DNA from: Zoroaster sp. YZ-2022
Lineage: Eukaryota > Echinodermata > Asteroidea > Forcipulatida > Zoroasteridae
Assembly (NCBI GenBank): GCA_029582265.1
Contig: CM055830.1
Span: 28,189,771-28,253,770 of the forward strand
DNA length: 64,000 bases
Direction: 5' to 3'
This document shows, piece after piece, positions 24,183-35,930 of the stretch; position 1 is the stretch's first letter; every line of letters starts with the position of its first letter. Below the pieces are notes generated by a model. That model was given only the letters and a program-made list of their open reading frames with translations, did not search any database and was not told the DNA's origin. The translations under genes were made by a program, and so were the position numbers.

Positions 24183-26072
24183 TATTTAAACATTTGGACA
24201 CCCTGTTTCCAAATCCTGGTTTATACTTTTGACAAGAACTCCATGTAGGCCTAATGTTTCTATCATGGAGTAGGGCCTACGGCTAGGCCTAACAATGCCT
24301 AACATTAATTAACACTTAGCTTAACCAGAAGATGCAGAAAACTTTTGAGCTAGGCCTAATTACTGTAGGCCTAATTCCAAGGACTCAAAAGTGGGATGGG
24401 ATAGTCACATAAAACAAATGAGGAAACTGTAGTCAAGTGAGAATTGGAAATGATAATATTTTGGGAGATTTTGAGCAATGAATGTGTTTGTACATGTAAC
24501 GAGGTCTATTGGCTATACACAAGTATCGTCCATGTACGTAATTCGCCGCACTCGTGAAATGACGCACCTACTTTTGGCTTAGCATTTCTCGGAAAACTTA
24601 CAAAATTATGGCGTATTACTGGTTGCATAAACTTATCCAAGTCGTGCTTGTTACAGAAATAAAAATTATAGTGAAATTGTATGATTTACTGGAAAGTTAG
24701 TGCTTGTGAAAGTGGAAAAAGTTGTTTAACCACTGATTTTACTAGATACAAATAGTAAGAGATTTACATGACATCAATTTTTTTTTCACGAACATCTGTG
24801 ATTTTATTGTTCTATGCTGTCAACAAGCTGTTGTCTGTGGAAACCAAAATATATGAATGCTTTGCATTTGCAATGATTTTTTAAAGAAATACTGATCCTC
24901 AAAATGGACACATTCCTTATAGAAGAAGCAAACGAAATCTACTTAATTCGTTGGTTTTTATTTCGACGGTAGTGGAAAATTATTGAGAAAATGAAACATT
25001 AATATCATGGTTATGAAAAGAAATTTTTTATTTGACAAAATGTTAACAGCATTTTTACACATTTCAAAGTTTTAAAGTACTTTTTGCAAAAATTTTAACC
25101 ACCTTCCATTTTATTGGTCTTTCAAGAATATTGATTAAAAGTTTTGGGAGCTTCTCCAAATTATACCATTTTATTTTAAAAATCGAAAACAATATTTTTA
25201 TTTTCAAGATTAAAAACAATTTTACAACCATCTGGAATAAGATGAAACATGATTCAACTGTTTTTCTTCTTGGGTACATTTTCTGTGCCCCCATCAACTT
25301 TAACAGTTTGGGGGTGAGTCATTATACCAACATCAATTTTCTGATGACTACAATTCTGTGCGTCTCAAAAAACGGCGCTCAAGACGTCCACGCGTATGAT
25401 CATGCATTGAAATTCTGCATTTTACAAGAGAATCCTTCAGTGAAACAAACTGAAACACCAAACCGCTAATTTCATTTGTAAGTTACCGTCCAGTTGATTA
25501 TATAACTTTAGGTGCGTCATTTAGGGTAAATTGAGGATACATCCCGTGAGATATTGACCGAGGAATTTGTCGTCTGCTAAATGATTCCTAACGTTATAGC
25601 ATTGTGCAAAAGTGGTGGCTGGTGGGTTCGACGTCCTTCTTTTCAGTATACAGACAGTAGTACTAGTACTAGGCCTACTACTATTACTAACGTTAGTTAG
25701 GCCATGGAGGTATTCTACCTCCACGGTTAGGCCTACATGTTTACTGCATTTTCCCCTTAAACAACTTACAACCAAAAAGTGGCATCTTAAGACCGGTATT
25801 TAGTGTGACAAACTTCATGTTCATTCAGTCAGTCATGTAACTTAGTCAGGTGGAGTTAGCTGAGCTGCACACGTACCATTTGTTCGCTTGTCGTCGTCGA
25901 TCGATCATGCCCAGTTAGCTCATTGTACTACTAGTACTAGTACTAGTAGTTGTGTATACCATGCATGCTACATGTAGCCGGCCGTCAGCGAGCTAGCTGC
26001 GCTGCACGTCGCGACGTACGCCCCACGTACCTGGGATCATGCACCCCACATCATAATATCATTTGCAACATT
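24183..26072. other. Intergenic or 5' intron, TAGGCCTA-rich, no gene recognised
   Basis: 24240-24375 and 25665-25740 hold repeated TAGGCCTA / GTAGGCCTAAT motifs. 25927-25950 is a perfect 24-bp palindrome built from CTAGTA units. 25860-26050 is GC-rich with many CG dinucleotides and could be a promoter region for the minus-strand reductase, whose first exon is missing; this is positional inference only. Confidence 0.45.
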
Positions 26073-26282
26073 ATGGTAATGAAGCTATAGTGAGCCCATG
26101 CTATTGAAAAAGGAAATTTTAGAACAATTTTGAAATTAGTTTTCAAATTATTAAGGGTGAAATTTAAGGGCATTCTTTTGTGTGATTACTTGGATATGAG
26201 GAGGGACCCGATTACGGCCCATATCCGGCGGGTGTATTCATATACATGTATCCCGTCGAATTAACAAACCCATGTGCAATTC
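26073..26282. repeat. 210-bp segment duplicated at 61109-61318
   Basis: The segment from GGTAATGAAGCTATAGTGAG to AACCCATGTGCAATT is found again at 61109-61318 in the same orientation, with only a handful of differences (for example GATTACGGCCC against GATTTTAAGGCCC). The flanks differ. It is a young dispersed repeat with sharp boundaries and no terminal inverted repeats visible. Confidence 0.9.
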
Positions 26283-26880
26283 GGCCCTTCCATGGCAAAA
26301 CAGCCCAACTCGAAAATTTTGATTTTTGAGATAAGATCATTTTTGGGTAAATTGAGGGCGCTCTTTTCATTTGTGAAAGTTTCAAAGGCGTACGATGGAT
26401 TGTTTTGAAGATAGCATGTCCTATCTCACATTCTTTGCACACGTTCACTCTGGTTTTGTATGGCAAAACGCCTTATCTCTAACCTAAGTCATTCACAGTT
26501 TCTTGTTTTGCTTGGTAAAACATTGTAAGTCCAAGATAGACTACTTTGCCTTCCAAATTGATTATAACCTAATGTGGAGTGTTTAGGGTAAAACAACTTA
26601 ACTTGAAGATAAGCTGTTTTGCCAAAAAAATATCTAAGTTTGAGAAACTTTATTTTTATTTGGTAAAACATACTAAGTCTAAGATACATAGATCTGCCTT
26701 TCAAATGAGTTCAAAACATAATGTTGAGTGTTTATGGCAAAACAAGTTTACTTTAAGATAGGCTGTTTTGCCATAAAAAAAAACTTAAGTTAAGACATGT
26801 CCATCTGTGAGATAAGCTCATTTGCCATAAAAATACTTGAACTATTGAGGGCGCTATCACCATTCTAACTCATCAAATGT
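26283..26880. repeat. Degenerate tandem of TTTTGCCAT / ATGGCAAAAC modules
   Basis: The motif ATGGCAAAAC or its complement GTTTTGCCAT recurs about every 60 bp, usually next to AAGATAAG or TAAGTCTAAGATA. A similar series lies at 60640-60830 (GATACATCGTTTTGCCATAA), and the complement of 61020-61070 matches 26283-26330. It forms the neighbour of the 210-bp duplicated segment at both sites. Confidence 0.75.
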
Positions 26881-28067
26881 AATGGCGGCCATGTTCAACC
26901 TCAAGCTGCACAGCAGGGGCTTTCAAATTCTCCAAAGGGCATTGGAAAAAAACCAAGGTATGTCTATATTTTACATGCTTAAGTCTTAAATATAATCCTA
27001 TAGAACTCAGAGGTAATCAGTAGATAGATGAAAGTCCAATGTAATCAGCGCCCATATAAATTATAATGTTGCATGATGTAGCTATGTGTCAAAAATTTTC
27101 AAAATCAACAGATTCCAATACAACTGGTATCATTGTCAAGGTCTTGAATAGACGATTACAATGATATAAGGATCATCTTCCTGTGACCAAAAATAAGGAA
27201 GTTATGACATGTTGAATCCGGCAATTTTAGGCCCGTAAATGGCAATTATTTTATAAGGAAAAACATAAGAAATGTACATTTGAGTTGTGACCCGTTTCCT
27301 AGATTTTCTCGGATTCCATATCATAACTTTCTTAATTCTTGTCCGATTTTCAAAAGGTTGGTATCACTGGAATGCTTGGGAAAAGAGGAAGAATAATAAC
27401 CTATTTCCAGGCTAATTCAATGATTAGTTTGTTTTGTAGTGCTGATTTACAAATAAGAAATAAATGTGTTAAAAAAAAATAATAATAAATTAAAAAAATT
27501 ATGAAAAAAATTAAATTACTCAAATCTGAGGATTGTTTTCATATTTTTACACTAAAATCTTCGAAAGCCTCTCATCCCTGATTTAATGTAATATTAAAAC
27601 AATTTATAAATTATATTGGACTGGAAATATAAAACAAAATAATGAAAATAGATTTTAAAAAATAGAGAAAAAAAAATCACTCAAATCTGAGAATTTTTAA
27701 TATTTATACTGAAATCCATGCAGAAATTCTTATCCCTGATTTAATTAAACATTATAAAAACAATAAATGATATTGGACTGGAAATATGAAGAAAAAAATG
27801 AAATAAGTTCATGAAAACTAATATTTAATATTGTGTTACCGATGTAGGTTTAAACGGACGATTTATCGGACTGAAAATTGTATGGTCTATAGCGCGCTGA
27901 ACGGCGCGCAATACAATCTTTGGTTGACATCGATGTTTGGGGAGTCCAAAAACATAACTGGGAGACGATCAATCGCCGTCAAAATTGGCCAAGAGGTAGA
28001 AAACAAGTATAGAAAAATGATTTTGTGGTTTGATAAGTGATTTTACTAAACTTTTGGTAAATCGTCG
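26881..28067. other. Intergenic, with one diverged local duplication
   Basis: 27516-27640 and 27677-27790 are diverged tandem copies (CTCAAATCTGAG, ATCCCTGATTTAAT, ATATTGGACTGGAAATAT). 27830-28040 is less AT-rich with CG dinucleotides and an open frame of 69 codons of unknown meaning, possibly a promoter or 5' exon region of the gene to the right. Confidence 0.4.
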
Positions 28068-28340
28068 ATGGTTTTGATGAGCAAGAGCGAACCCAAATTT
28101 CGAGAATATTTTTGGAAACTTCTAGATGCCGCATTCAGAAAATTTGAGAACGAGGTTGAAGTAGAATATTTGATCTACGCCTTCAAAAAAATCTCCTGGT
28201 TACGTCAAAAAGAACGGCCTCAGCGAAACGTTACAAAGCGCTATCTCCACGGTGTCTTCGCCACGGCGATTCAACCCGAGATTGAGGCCGCGGCCGAACA
28301 GATTTGCGACAATGCGTGGGATACGCACATACCTACATGA
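28068..28340 (+). CDS. Hypothetical 90-residue protein
   Basis: Open frame from ATG to TGA. The second ATG (28077) gives MSKSEPKFREYFWKLL. The translation is strongly charged with likely amphipathic helices (FRKFENEVEVEYLIYAFKKI, then an acidic stretch with EIEAAAEQICDNA) and has a balanced protein-like composition, unlike the low-complexity frames around it. Base composition is richer in G+C than the flanks. I recognise no family. It could be the first exon of the transposon-related gene that starts about 1 kb downstream, or an independent small gene. A 17-bp inverted repeat follows the stop codon (28372-28435). Confidence 0.4.
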   Translation: MVLMSKSEPKFREYFWKLLDAAFRKFENEVEVEYLIYAFKKISWLRQKERPQRNVTKRYLHGVFATAIQPEIEAAAEQICDNAWDTHIPT

Positions 28341-28371
28341 TGCAGGCAAGGGTTAGGGCCTAGCTGTGGTG

Positions 28372-28435
28372 ACCGCAGCCCTACTACCTGACTTTTACAA
28401 CTTCTGTCATTAACGGACGGTAGTAGGGCTGCGGT
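28372..28435. repeat. 17-bp perfect inverted repeat
   Basis: ACCGCAGCCCTACTACC at 28372-28388 is exactly complementary to 28419-28435, with a 30-base loop. It stands 31 bases after the stop of the 90-residue frame. It may be a hairpin in the RNA or a miniature element remnant; no target duplication is seen. Confidence 0.85.
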
Positions 28436-28973
28436 GAATGCCCATGGTAGTCCTGTATGGACAAGTATCGATATCGAGCAGGCAATGTTCTGTACCCCAA
28501 AAAGGTGTCCCAAACATGAGAAATGCTCTTCAAACTCACCTCCAAGATTCTATGCCACCTACAGATGCCTCTTCTGAAGTTTAAAACCATGCAACTTGCA
28601 TTGGCGAAATTTTATAGACATTTTAAGTTTGGAAAAATGCAAGATTGAACTAGTAAACATGGAAACTGCTGGATTTCCCAACAATGCATTGCGCACATAC
28701 ACAATGACCCTCCTGCTACCGGTAAAAAACGAAAAACAGGCAGTATAGCGCCACCTAGCGATTTTTAGCGTACCAAATGTATGTAGGATTTTGTCTTGTG
28801 GGGGCTCAAAGAAAATTTTACTCTCACAAATCAACTAGGCCTAGTATGTATATGTACGTATATATGTAAAAAAAAAAAATCGGGGACCCTCTTGGGGTGG
28901 CGGGGGCTCGAGCCCCCCCCCCCTTGGGTGCCCCGGTGTTTCATAATTTTACAGTTCAGCAATGCCTCCAGGT

Positions 28974-29593
28974 ATAGATAAACATTTAGTTGAAGATGTA
29001 GTTTCTACTGAGAATAATGGAAAATCTGAAACGCTTAATGTTATTCTCAATTGTATATATACAGTGCCAAACAATGATGAACTCAAGAATGATGTCCCCA
29101 AGAAAAGTTTGTCTGATCCAAAAGGGTAAGTTGTTTTTCATAAGTTGTTTTACTACAGCAGACATTGCTCAATCATTCAGCAGTTCCTGCAGTATTAATG
29201 TACATTTTTGTAATAGATGAATATTTAGATAAAGATGCAGTTCCTGACTTATACAACATTCTAAAATGATTGATTAAAATTATTCTCTATTATATAATAC
29301 AGAGCTAAACAGTGACGGACTAAATGATGTTCGCATAAAAACGTCTGATCCAAAGGGTAAGTTATGTTTGATAAATGTAAGTAATTTTACTGCTGCAGAC
29401 ATTGCTCGTTCATTCAGCAGTAGCTGCAGTAGTAATGTACAATTTGTGATAAATGAAGATTTAGATAAAGATGTAGTTTCTTGCTTATAATAAATTATAA
29501 AGTGCTTTATTTAAATTACTCTCTATCATTTTACAGAGCCAAACAATGATGGACTGAATGATGTTCACATGGAAAGTTTGTCTGATTCAGAGG
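28974..29593 (+). repeat. Tandemly duplicated exon-intron unit, three copies of about 236 bp
   Basis: Exon copies at 29065-29125, 29303-29356 and 29537-29593 read PNNDELKNDV..SLSDPK, LNSDGLNDVR..TSDPK and PNNDGLNDVH..SLSDSE. The segments before them are also alike (GATAAAGATGTAGTTTCTTG; ATAATACAG or TTTTACAG acceptors), so exon and intron were duplicated together. Copies 2 and 3 are in phase 1-1. Copy 1 has one extra A before the donor, so it does not join in frame. They precede the DUF7869-like gene and share its phase. Confidence 0.75.
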
Positions 29594-32500
29594 GTATGTT
29601 GCTTTTCATAATTGGTTCTACAGACCTATTTCCTGAAGTGCTTGAAACATTTTCAACAAAGCACAATTTGGAGCTAGATTGTAGAAATTCTCCCATTTAT
29701 TTCAACTGCAATAATATAGCAGCTATACATCTGAGTGCCGTATGCAATTTGTTTGCAAATTCATATCATACCTTTTTGTCAGAAAGTGAGCAACATTTTA
29801 TGTTATCATTTTTACAGATTATTTTCAACAGGACATTGTGGTAATGTGCAGCTCTTCAACTGAAAATGCATTTAGTGAGATATTAGACTGCATTAGCGAC
29901 TCTGATTTGAGTAAGTTATATATCCATAATTTCCTGAATATATTTAGTTGAGAAGTTTAAGTGAATGTTTCAAATACAAAATTTGTTAGATATAGGGCTT
30001 TATAGGCTATTTACCAATAATTCATTCATTCACAGATAATCCCAAAAGCAATCTGAACAAAGACGACAGCCTGCAGTTGTCTGATATAGACATACTTCTG
30101 GGACAAGTGGCAGCAGAAGAGAATAACCAAAAAGGTAATGCACTTCTCTTTTTATTTACAGTTATGCATTATTTGTGTACAAAGCTATGGAGATACTTCT
30201 GTTCTGCCTTGAATGACATCACAATATGGCTCAGGAATGTGGACATTTTCATTAGCAAAAAGACCAAAATGTTTAAATTTCTCCCTTGTATTACTATACA
30301 GTAACACGTAAAGTAAGCTGTCCTACATGTATTCAAATCATAACAATTCTATTGCATGGCTCCTTTAAGTGTAATTAAGGTTGTGCTCAATATTAAATGC
30401 TAAATAAAATCTTCTATCACAAAATGCACATCACTACGGCAGGTATTGCTGAAGAACCTGATGCAGTTCAACAAGAAGTTGTAGATCAACCTCCACCCAA
30501 CAAAAATGGCAGCCTGCTATTGTCTGATATAGACCTACTTCTTGGACAAGTAGCACCAGAAGAGGATAGCCAAAAAGGTAATATAATCATCTTTTATTTA
30601 TAGGTATACACTTTTTTTATTTTAATGTTACAGCTATTTCTTTAATTGTAATTAAATAATACTCAAGACAAAATACAAAATAAAATCTTCATCTATCACA
30701 AATGCAGGTATTGCTGAACAACCTGAGGAAGTTCCACTAGATGCTGTAGATCAGCCTCCACCCAATCCAGAGGCTCTGCAAGAGAGAGGGTTAAATAAAT
30801 CTAAAGGTGAGGTTGAATAATCCTTTTTGCTGTGGATGTTATGCAATTTTAAGGAGAGGACTTTATATTCATATTTCACACATAGCAGTTACTGTGGACA
30901 CATAAAGATGTCGCTTGAATGCCCTGTTGTAAAATTCTCCTTCCACGCAAACACAAATTATTTAGTAATTCTTGACCATTAGTGATATAAATGAATCAAT
31001 CTGAATTACTAGCAATTTGTTTTACTTTTTTCAGAAAACATTTTATTTCTTTGTATATATTTAAACAGATAAAAAACGGTGCAGATCAGTTGAACAAAAG
31101 AAAACCAGAGACCAGGAGAACCACCATATACTTCGTCCATGTACACAGAAATGCAGGAGAAAGTGTTCAGAGAAGTTTTCTGAGGAACAGAGACAAGAAA
31201 TGTTCAAGAACTTTTGGGACATGAGCTATGACCACAGACGTGACTGGCTCGTGCACAACGTGGATGAAGAAAAGAAGAGGTCCTTCACAACACCAAACCG
31301 AGGGTCGCGCAGAGAATGTACTCTAAAGTGGCGGTTCGGATCAACACAAGTGTGCAAATGTTTTTTCTTGCACACGATCGGGTATCATGGCGACCAGGTT
31401 GTTAAGTCTGCTCTGAAAATGTCAGGAAGGATGGGGTGTTGTAGTCGGTGCGCATGGCGACAGGCGTGGTCAACATGTACCACAGAACAAATTTGATGAG
31501 GGTACCGCAAACATGTAATAGATCATATTGAATCCTTTCACCGCAGGTCTCACATTACAGGCGGGACCATGCTCCCAACAGGAGGTACCTTCCATCCGAC
31601 CTATCAATATGTTCAATGCATCAGGTCTTCAATGAAAGTCAACAGGCATCTGGCCAAGACCAATGTTCCTTCCAATACTACTACAAGGTATTCAGCTCTA
31701 TGAATATTTCATTCGCCTCCTGAAAATGACCTGTGTAAAACATGCCTCATCCACGAACAAGCACATCCACCACTACAAGCATCGGCGGATGACCTCCCCA
31801 TAACTGCAGTACCTGTAACTGCCACGCTTGTGCTGGATATGTTGAACACAAAACCAGAGCTGCCCAAGCAAGGGCAGCTCTCAATGCAGACACAGAGCGG
31901 ATGAAGAATGATGACCAAGTCCTTGTAACAACTGTAGACATGCAAAAGACAATTTGCATGCCAAAATTACCCACCAAGGACTATTACTTCAGCCGAAAAC
32001 TTGTGTTTTTCAACGAGACTTTCGCTTCACCTGGCAAAGATGCACCAGCGGTGGCTGTTCTGTGGCACGAGGGAGAAGCCGGGAGGAAAGCCTACAATGT
32101 TGCAAGTGCATATTTGACTTTTCTTCGGTTCAACAGAGATATCCAGGAGGTAATCCTCTTTGCTGATAACTGCAGTGCCCAAAACAAAAACTGGACGCTG
32201 TTTTCAGCATTTCCTCGCATGGTTAACAATCCTTCCATTGGCATCACCTGTATATCTCTGAAGTACTTAGAACCTGGCCATACATTCATGGCGGCAGATA
32301 GTGTACACGGGTCCATCACCACCAAGTTGAAAAGCAAGAGCGAAGTTTATGATTTCCAAGACTATATCGAGCTCATAGAAAAGTGTGCAACTATCGATCA
32401 CAAACAGATGTTCTTATTTGAACACCAGGCCAAGAAGACATCAGTACTTCTCAAGGATATCAAGGTCGTGCAGTTCAGGCGTGGCTCCATACAAATGCTC

Positions 32501-32766
32501 TACAAGACATCTCATAATCAGGAAGACTTCTTGGAGCTAGGATTCCTAAAGAAGGTTTCTGCACGCGAATTGACAGTGAAAATGGAGAATGGTGAAGACC
32601 CGCTAGCATCAGTTCCAGTGATGGAGAGACCTAGGGCATATCTGCTTTGAAGAAAACTGACTTGATGACACTTGCCAGCATGATCCCACGCTACAAGGCA
32701 GCTTTCTTTGAACAACTACTGGTAAATGACAAATCAGAGGACTTGGAAACTGTTGAAGACTATTAA
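29537..32766 (+). pseudogene. Transposon-related gene resembling DUF7869 proteins, frame-disrupted
   Basis: Small phase-1 exons at 29537-29593, 29818-29910, 30036-30134, 30443-30577 and 30708-30806 encode acidic sequence. Two of them carry the duplicated block LSDID(I/L)LLGQVA. The large exon starts at 31069 after TTAAACAG: Cys-rich RPCTQKCRRKCSEKFSEEQR, then VCKCFFLHT. A long open frame at 31901-32650 holds VTTVDMQKT, LFADNCSAQNKNW, MAADSVHGSI, and a KLKSKSEVYDF segment. This order (Cys pairs, VDxQK, ADNCxxQNKN, D-S-x-H) is that of proteins annotated with DUF7869, which look like retroviral-integrase-fold or DDE transposase relatives. Between 31430 and 31900 the homology jumps frames several times (IDHIESF, YLPSDLSI, CNCHACAGY), and again near 32635, where the C-terminal LKKTDLMTLASMIP continues in another frame to a stop at 32764-32766. 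Either a decaying element-derived gene or an indel-rich assembly. Confidence 0.7.
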
Positions 32767-34249
32767 CAGACTTACAATTTCGTGCAGTGGCGCTCCAGCT
32801 TAATTTCAGTGTTATTACTTCCTGAATACAATCGCAGGCTATGGCAGACTTCGGTGAAAAAGTAGGAGAAAAGTAGGAATACTTGAATGCTTGCGATTGC
32901 TACTTTGACTTTTGGCAAAAGAACCTTGTTACTTGCAATGGAGCCTTCTCTACCAAAACAGTGGAATATGTTTGACACAATCTTTATTTAGTGCTTTAAA
33001 AAAAGAAAATAATTATTTTCAATTTGTTTTATCTAGAAATTAAGTATTCTTAAATTTAAGCTTTAAAATTGAAGTTTGCCAGAAGCCGTGTTAAATGTAC
33101 ACGCCTCATAGAACTGAGTCACACTAACCAAGCTTGCTTTGGAATGCACTCTTCATATTCATTTCAAATCAATTCGCACATTTTAAGTGTCATTAGCCTT
33201 CTTGAGACACAATGGAAGGGCGAGATTTGGTTTGATTAAATTTGTATACAAAAAGGTTTGACCCGAACCAAATAGCTCCCTCAAACTGTGTCCACCGTAT
33301 CTCATGAAGGCTGTCTTCACTATATTCCTGCCTATTTTCTGGCACAATATCGTTGCTGTAAAAGTTGCTGTTCAGTAAACTTGTAATACAACATGCACAA
33401 TTCAAACCTCACACAGTTTATCTTAAGAAGAATTGTCTTTTATGGACTAGCCAGTTGTTTGACTTGTAATTAATTGGTCCAACTTTAAGAAATGTGTAAA
33501 AATTTAACTTGAAAACTTACGATGAGTTACCATTTTCCCCCAGCTGTATGATGTGAGTATGAATTTAGCAAAACGGTTGTAGAAGCATGTCAACAGAGAT
33601 GAATATAAGGGTCATGTGTGAGAATCCTTTGACGTTGAAGTTTTTATGTTGTTTGTTACATTGTGATGTTTATTTCACAAAAATTGTACCATCATCATCG
33701 ACATCCCAGTCATCACCACCGTCACTGTCACCATCATATCATCGCCTACCACCACCACCACCACCAACATCCCCCATCAACATCCCCCATCACCACCATC
33801 GTCTACATCTTTGTTGATTTGTTTTTCAAATTGTATTTTTCATACAAGATGATATGGGTCCGTAACTGACTATTTCCGTTGTTTGTCAGTTTGACAATAT
33901 AGTTTGTGGGAATAGTTGACCTTAGCAATACAATAGCTACATTGTAAGCTTTCATGCCTCATCAATTGCGGGCAATCAGTTGCAAGTACTGGTTCAATAG
34001 AAGTTAGAACCGGATTGTCTCCTATCTTATTTTTGGATAATTGATGTTTTCCAAACAGTTGTAATGTGTCCATTTTGTATGAGTGGGTTCCTTCGTTGTG
34101 TTTATGTGATTTGTTCCTCTAATAAAGAGAGCAGATCATTAAGTGTTTCATCTGGTTTTTCAAAAAAAGCCAGATGTGACTGGCTCTGGCAAAACCCTAA
34201 ACTTGGACCCAATTTTCAAAAGTGACCTCCCAAATTTATTGTGAAACAA
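32767..34249. other. Non-coding, with a CAC/CAT-rich tract
   Basis: No conserved coding sequence is seen. 33690-33805 is a degenerate (CAC/CAT)n tract (ACCATCATCATCGACATC ... CACCACCACCACCACC). A weaker one occurs at 60388-60440. The region may hold the 3' UTR of the gene ending at 32766 and the 3' part of the Penelope-like remnant to the right. Confidence 0.45.
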
Positions 34250-35830
34250 TGTTACCAACAACGTTTCAGGATTTCTTTTTCCATCAAAATGTAGAGAAAA
34301 TGCTCTATATGGTAACATGGAAATCTCAAACTGACCCCTGGGGTCCCTGGGAGTGAGTTAGTTTCTCCCGAATGTTTTGAGCCTTTCTGAATGCAACAAA
34401 TGGTTGTTTTGGAAATATTCTGAGAGTATGTTGGTTTTGTTGTATCAGTGGCCAATGTTTGTTTCCTGCTTGTTTCACATCTTTTGTGGTTTGCGAACGG
34501 ATTATAAGTCGTTGTTTTGTTTATCTTTTGGTAATTTGTGAATCAGTTTGGCTAGTTAGCCAGTGACACTTTATGTGTTACGTTGTTTATCTCAGCTAAT
34601 AATTTTTTGTGAGAAATATTGACGTATTTCTGTGAAATCTTCCTCATTGTTGGTGTTTCTAGCATATCGCAGAGTTTCTCAGTAGATAAATGCTTTGAAC
34701 ACATGGGGTGGGTGTGATGGGGTTCTGTGTAGAAACTGGTACATGTATGTTTCCGTAGGTTTGGTGTACACTTTTGTGTCTAGTATGCCACCATGTTTGG
34801 ATATGATCAGCCTGTTGTACTATTTTATTTTCGAGATCGTATAATGTTATGTCACAAATTTCCGGACTGGCTGTTAAGCTAATTGCACAACCGATTTTAT
34901 TTCCAAATTGGAAACAATTTCTGTTGAGTATTACTTCCAGAAATTTGCGGATGTATTTGTTGATAAACTATGGATAGTTGGTTTGGTCGATGGCATTGCA
35001 TACACAGTTTATTGCCTCAGTTTATTGCGGATATTTGTGTACATTTTAACAACATCAATACTTGTGATGTTAAGACACATTTTGTGGAAATGTTATTCCT
35101 TCGAGTTTCCTCAGTATATCTGCTGTTTTGCGGACATATGCGGTTACTACAGGGAGTAGAAAATGATCTTCCAACAAAGGGTATGCCTGTTGGTGGGGTT
35201 TTGTGAATTCTCGGTAGAAAGTACTGTTGGAATGTGACATGCCTGTGACCTCGGATCGAGATATGCCTGAGTGTGTTTGTCGAGAGTGTGTTGTTTCGCA
35301 TTTTGGTTTGGACATTATGAATTAAAAGGATGGTTTCTTGTGTAATATCTTGATCGAACTCGGTGTATTGCTCTGATTCAAGATGTTTGTAATAATCCAA
35401 CCTGTAGGTAGTCGGAGCGGTTCATAATGCAGTGCCTCTCCCTTTATCGTATGATTTGATCACGATTTCAGGGTTGTTCCTCAGATATTTGAGGGCTGAT
35501 AGTTCAGGGTTTTTCATGTTCTTTTTCCGAGTTCTCAGACGAATGTGAGCAAGTTTATTTTGTGTGGCTTCCAAATAGTTTCAAGTGTTGCACTCTGTGT
35601 AGTTTTTGGATTCCAAGTGGATGGTGGTTTGAACAGATGAGTTTTGGAAGGTTTGTTATGTATCAGGAATTCAATTCTTATTCGTCAATTTCACTCAAAA
35701 GAGTTGAACGGGTTGGTTTAGCAGGAGTTGGAACAAAGTTTAAACCTTTACCCAGAGCATTTTTTTTTCAATTTGAGATAGTTTTGCTTTGGAAAGGTTT
35801 GTGATGAATTGTTCACTTTGTTCTACTAGT
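34250..35830 (-). mobile_element. Decayed Penelope-like reverse transcriptase
   Basis: Read on the minus strand across frames, in order: GLNFVPTPAKPTRSTLLSEI (about 35770-35700), ELSALKYLRNNPEIVIKSYD (about 35500-35440), LPRIHKTPP (about 35200), FLLPVVTAYVRKTADILRKL (about 35170-35105), SIDVVKMYTNI (about 35065-35030), NCFQFGNKIGC then ASPEICDITLYDLE (about 34915-34820), LDTKVYTKPTETYMY (about 34770-34725), HPPHVFKAFI (about 34710), KHWPLIQQN (34460-34434) and PFVAFRKAQNIREKL (about 34400-34355). The LPKIHK..P box, the DVxxxYTNI motif with the first catalytic Asp, and the KHWPLI / NIRxxL end are typical of Penelope-like and related retroelements. The YxDD-type segment between the LE and LDTKVY boxes is missing, and frames shift often, so the copy is dead. 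No GIY-YIG endonuclease was found in 33900-34250. Confidence 0.8.
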
Positions 35831-35930
35831 GTAGTCAGTAGACTATTTGTTCTACTAGTGTAGTCAGTAGACTATTTGTTCTACTAGTGTAGTCAGTAGA
35901 CTATTTGTTCTAGTAGTCAGTAGACTATTT
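35821..35930. repeat. 29-bp tandem repeat, 3.8 copies
   Basis: The unit TTCTACTAGTGTAGTCAGTA plus GACTATTTG is repeated exactly at 35821, 35850 and 35879. A fourth copy starts at 35908 and lacks the CTAGTG part. It lies directly upstream of the Penelope-like reading frame (minus strand), where such elements often carry short tandem repeats; a functional link is inference. Confidence 0.93.

Noticed and set aside
31709..31977. Minus-strand Cys-rich frames opposite the DUF7869-like gene
   Set aside because: They are antisense shadows of the plus-strand coding sequence, whose motifs match a known pattern.
33690..33805. His-rich protein
   Set aside because: CAC/CAT simple repeat without splice sites or conserved flanks.
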